Source: Bacteroidota bacterium
GTDB lineage: Bacteria; Bacteroidota; Ignavibacteria; Ignavibacteriales; Melioribacteraceae
NCBI GenBank assembly: GCA_023381535.1
Contig: JAMCSN010000341.1
Location: forward strand, 1-6,259
DNA length: 6,259 nucleotides
Direction of reading: 5' to 3'
Of this stretch, positions 5,749 through 6,259 are shown one piece after another. Position 1 is the stretch's first letter. The number at the start of each line of letters is the position of its first letter. A program made the position numbers and the translations under genes. Under the pieces are notes generated by a model. It searched no databases, was not told the origin of the DNA, and worked only from the letters and a program-made list of their open reading frames with translations.

Positions 5749-6259
5749 ATGTCAATCCTAAAAGAAAAGCTACGCGAGAAAATAGTAGCCGAACGTCCGA
5801 GAACTGAAAAGCTGATGAAAGAGTTTGGAAATGTTAAGGTTGATGAGGTAACAATCGGTCAAGTTATTGGTGGTATGCGCGATATCAAAAGTCTGGTTAC
5901 CGACATTTCCTATCTCGATCCGTTTGAAGGGATTCGTTTTCGCGGATTAACGATTCCGGAAGTTTTTGCAAAAATTCCAAAAGTACCAAATGCTGAAATG
6001 CCTTCAGTCGAAGGATTCTTTTATTTCTTATTAACCGGCGATATTCCTACCGAAACAGAAGTTGCTGAAGTAAGATCCGAATTTGATAAGAGAAGAGAAG
6101 TTCCTTCTTATGTATTCAACATTCTTAAGTCAATGCCGATCGACTCACATCCGATGACAATGTTTGCAACTGGAATTATGTCGATGCAGAAAGATTCCAT
6201 TTTTGCAAAAGATTATCATAAGGGTTTGAAGAAAGCAAATTACTGGGAAGCTTATTATG
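5749..6259 (+). CDS. Citrate synthase, mitochondrial/eukaryotic-like long type, N-terminal part (3' end outside window)
   Basis: Citrate synthase condenses oxaloacetate and acetyl-CoA to citrate, the entry step of the TCA cycle. The frame from 5749 stays open to the window end (170 codons). Segments match the N-terminal half of the mitochondrial enzyme in order: the helical start LKEKLREKI, GQVIGGMRDIKSLV (about 42-55), SYLDPFEGIRFRGLTIPE (about 59-76), EGFFYFLLTGDIPTE (about 92-106), LPS-like VPSYVFNILKSMP, HPMTMFATGIM and ANYWEAYY at the cut. The catalytic His and Asp residues lie in the missing C-terminal half. This type differs from the hexameric, NADH-sensitive GltA of Enterobacteria and from the short archaeal-like type. 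Such eukaryote-like enzymes are known from a few bacterial groups, for example Geobacteraceae. The gap to hpnE is 58 bp, so it may have its own promoter or receive readthrough. Confidence 0.93.
   Translation, partial: MSILKEKLREKIVAERPRTEKLMKEFGNVKVDEVTIGQVIGGMRDIKSLVTDISYLDPFEGIRFRGLTIPEVFAKIPKVPNAEMPSVEGFFYFLLTGDIPTETEVAEVRSEFDKRREVPSYVFNILKSMPIDSHPMTMFATGIMSMQKDSIFAKDYHKGLKKANYWEAYY

Overview
The window reads as a piece of a moderately AT-rich bacterial chromosome with all recognised genes on the + strand. The gene content is a complete HpnC/HpnD/HpnE squalene pathway next to a long, mitochondrial-type citrate synthase. Some initiation sites have no clear Shine-Dalgarno sequence. Together these suggest a member of the Bacteroidota/Chlorobiota/Ignavibacteriota side of the FCB group. 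That placement is an inference from gene families, not a demonstrated identity; other phyla that carry hpnCDE and this citrate synthase type are possible.

Region 1 (1-2443) looks like defence-island material. It holds the C-terminal part of an AlbA_2/GHKL-ATPase-like (COG2865-type) putative regulator with a winged-helix tail, followed 7 bp later by a full-length type I restriction-modification methyltransferase subunit, hsdM. No hsdS or hsdR follows. Where hsdS would normally begin there is a good ribosome binding site and an ATG overlapping the end of hsdM, but that frame stops after 15 codons. Either the specificity gene has been lost at this point or the other subunits lie upstream of the window.

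Region 2 (2444-2678) is a 235 bp intergenic spacer. It contains a strong intrinsic terminator (2524-2553) and a possible, weakly supported promoter element. It separates the defence genes from the metabolic genes.

Region 3 (2679-5690) is a tightly packed three-gene operon, hpnC-hpnD-hpnE, with 8 bp and 1 bp overlaps. By homology the three enzymes convert two farnesyl diphosphates to presqualene diphosphate (HpnD), then hydroxysqualene (HpnC), then squalene (HpnE). No squalene cyclase or C30 desaturase is in the window, so the end product (hopanoid, C30 carotenoid, or squalene itself) cannot be read from here.

Region 4 (5691-6259) holds a short spacer with a hairpin around the hpnE stop codon, a GGAGG ribosome binding site, and the first 170 codons of a eukaryotic/mitochondrial-type citrate synthase cut by the window end.

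I see no RNA genes, CRISPR arrays, insertion sequences or obvious new system. The most unusual points are the apparent loss of hsdS after hsdM, the in-frame SGRV repeat in the regulator linker, and the mitochondrial-like citrate synthase.
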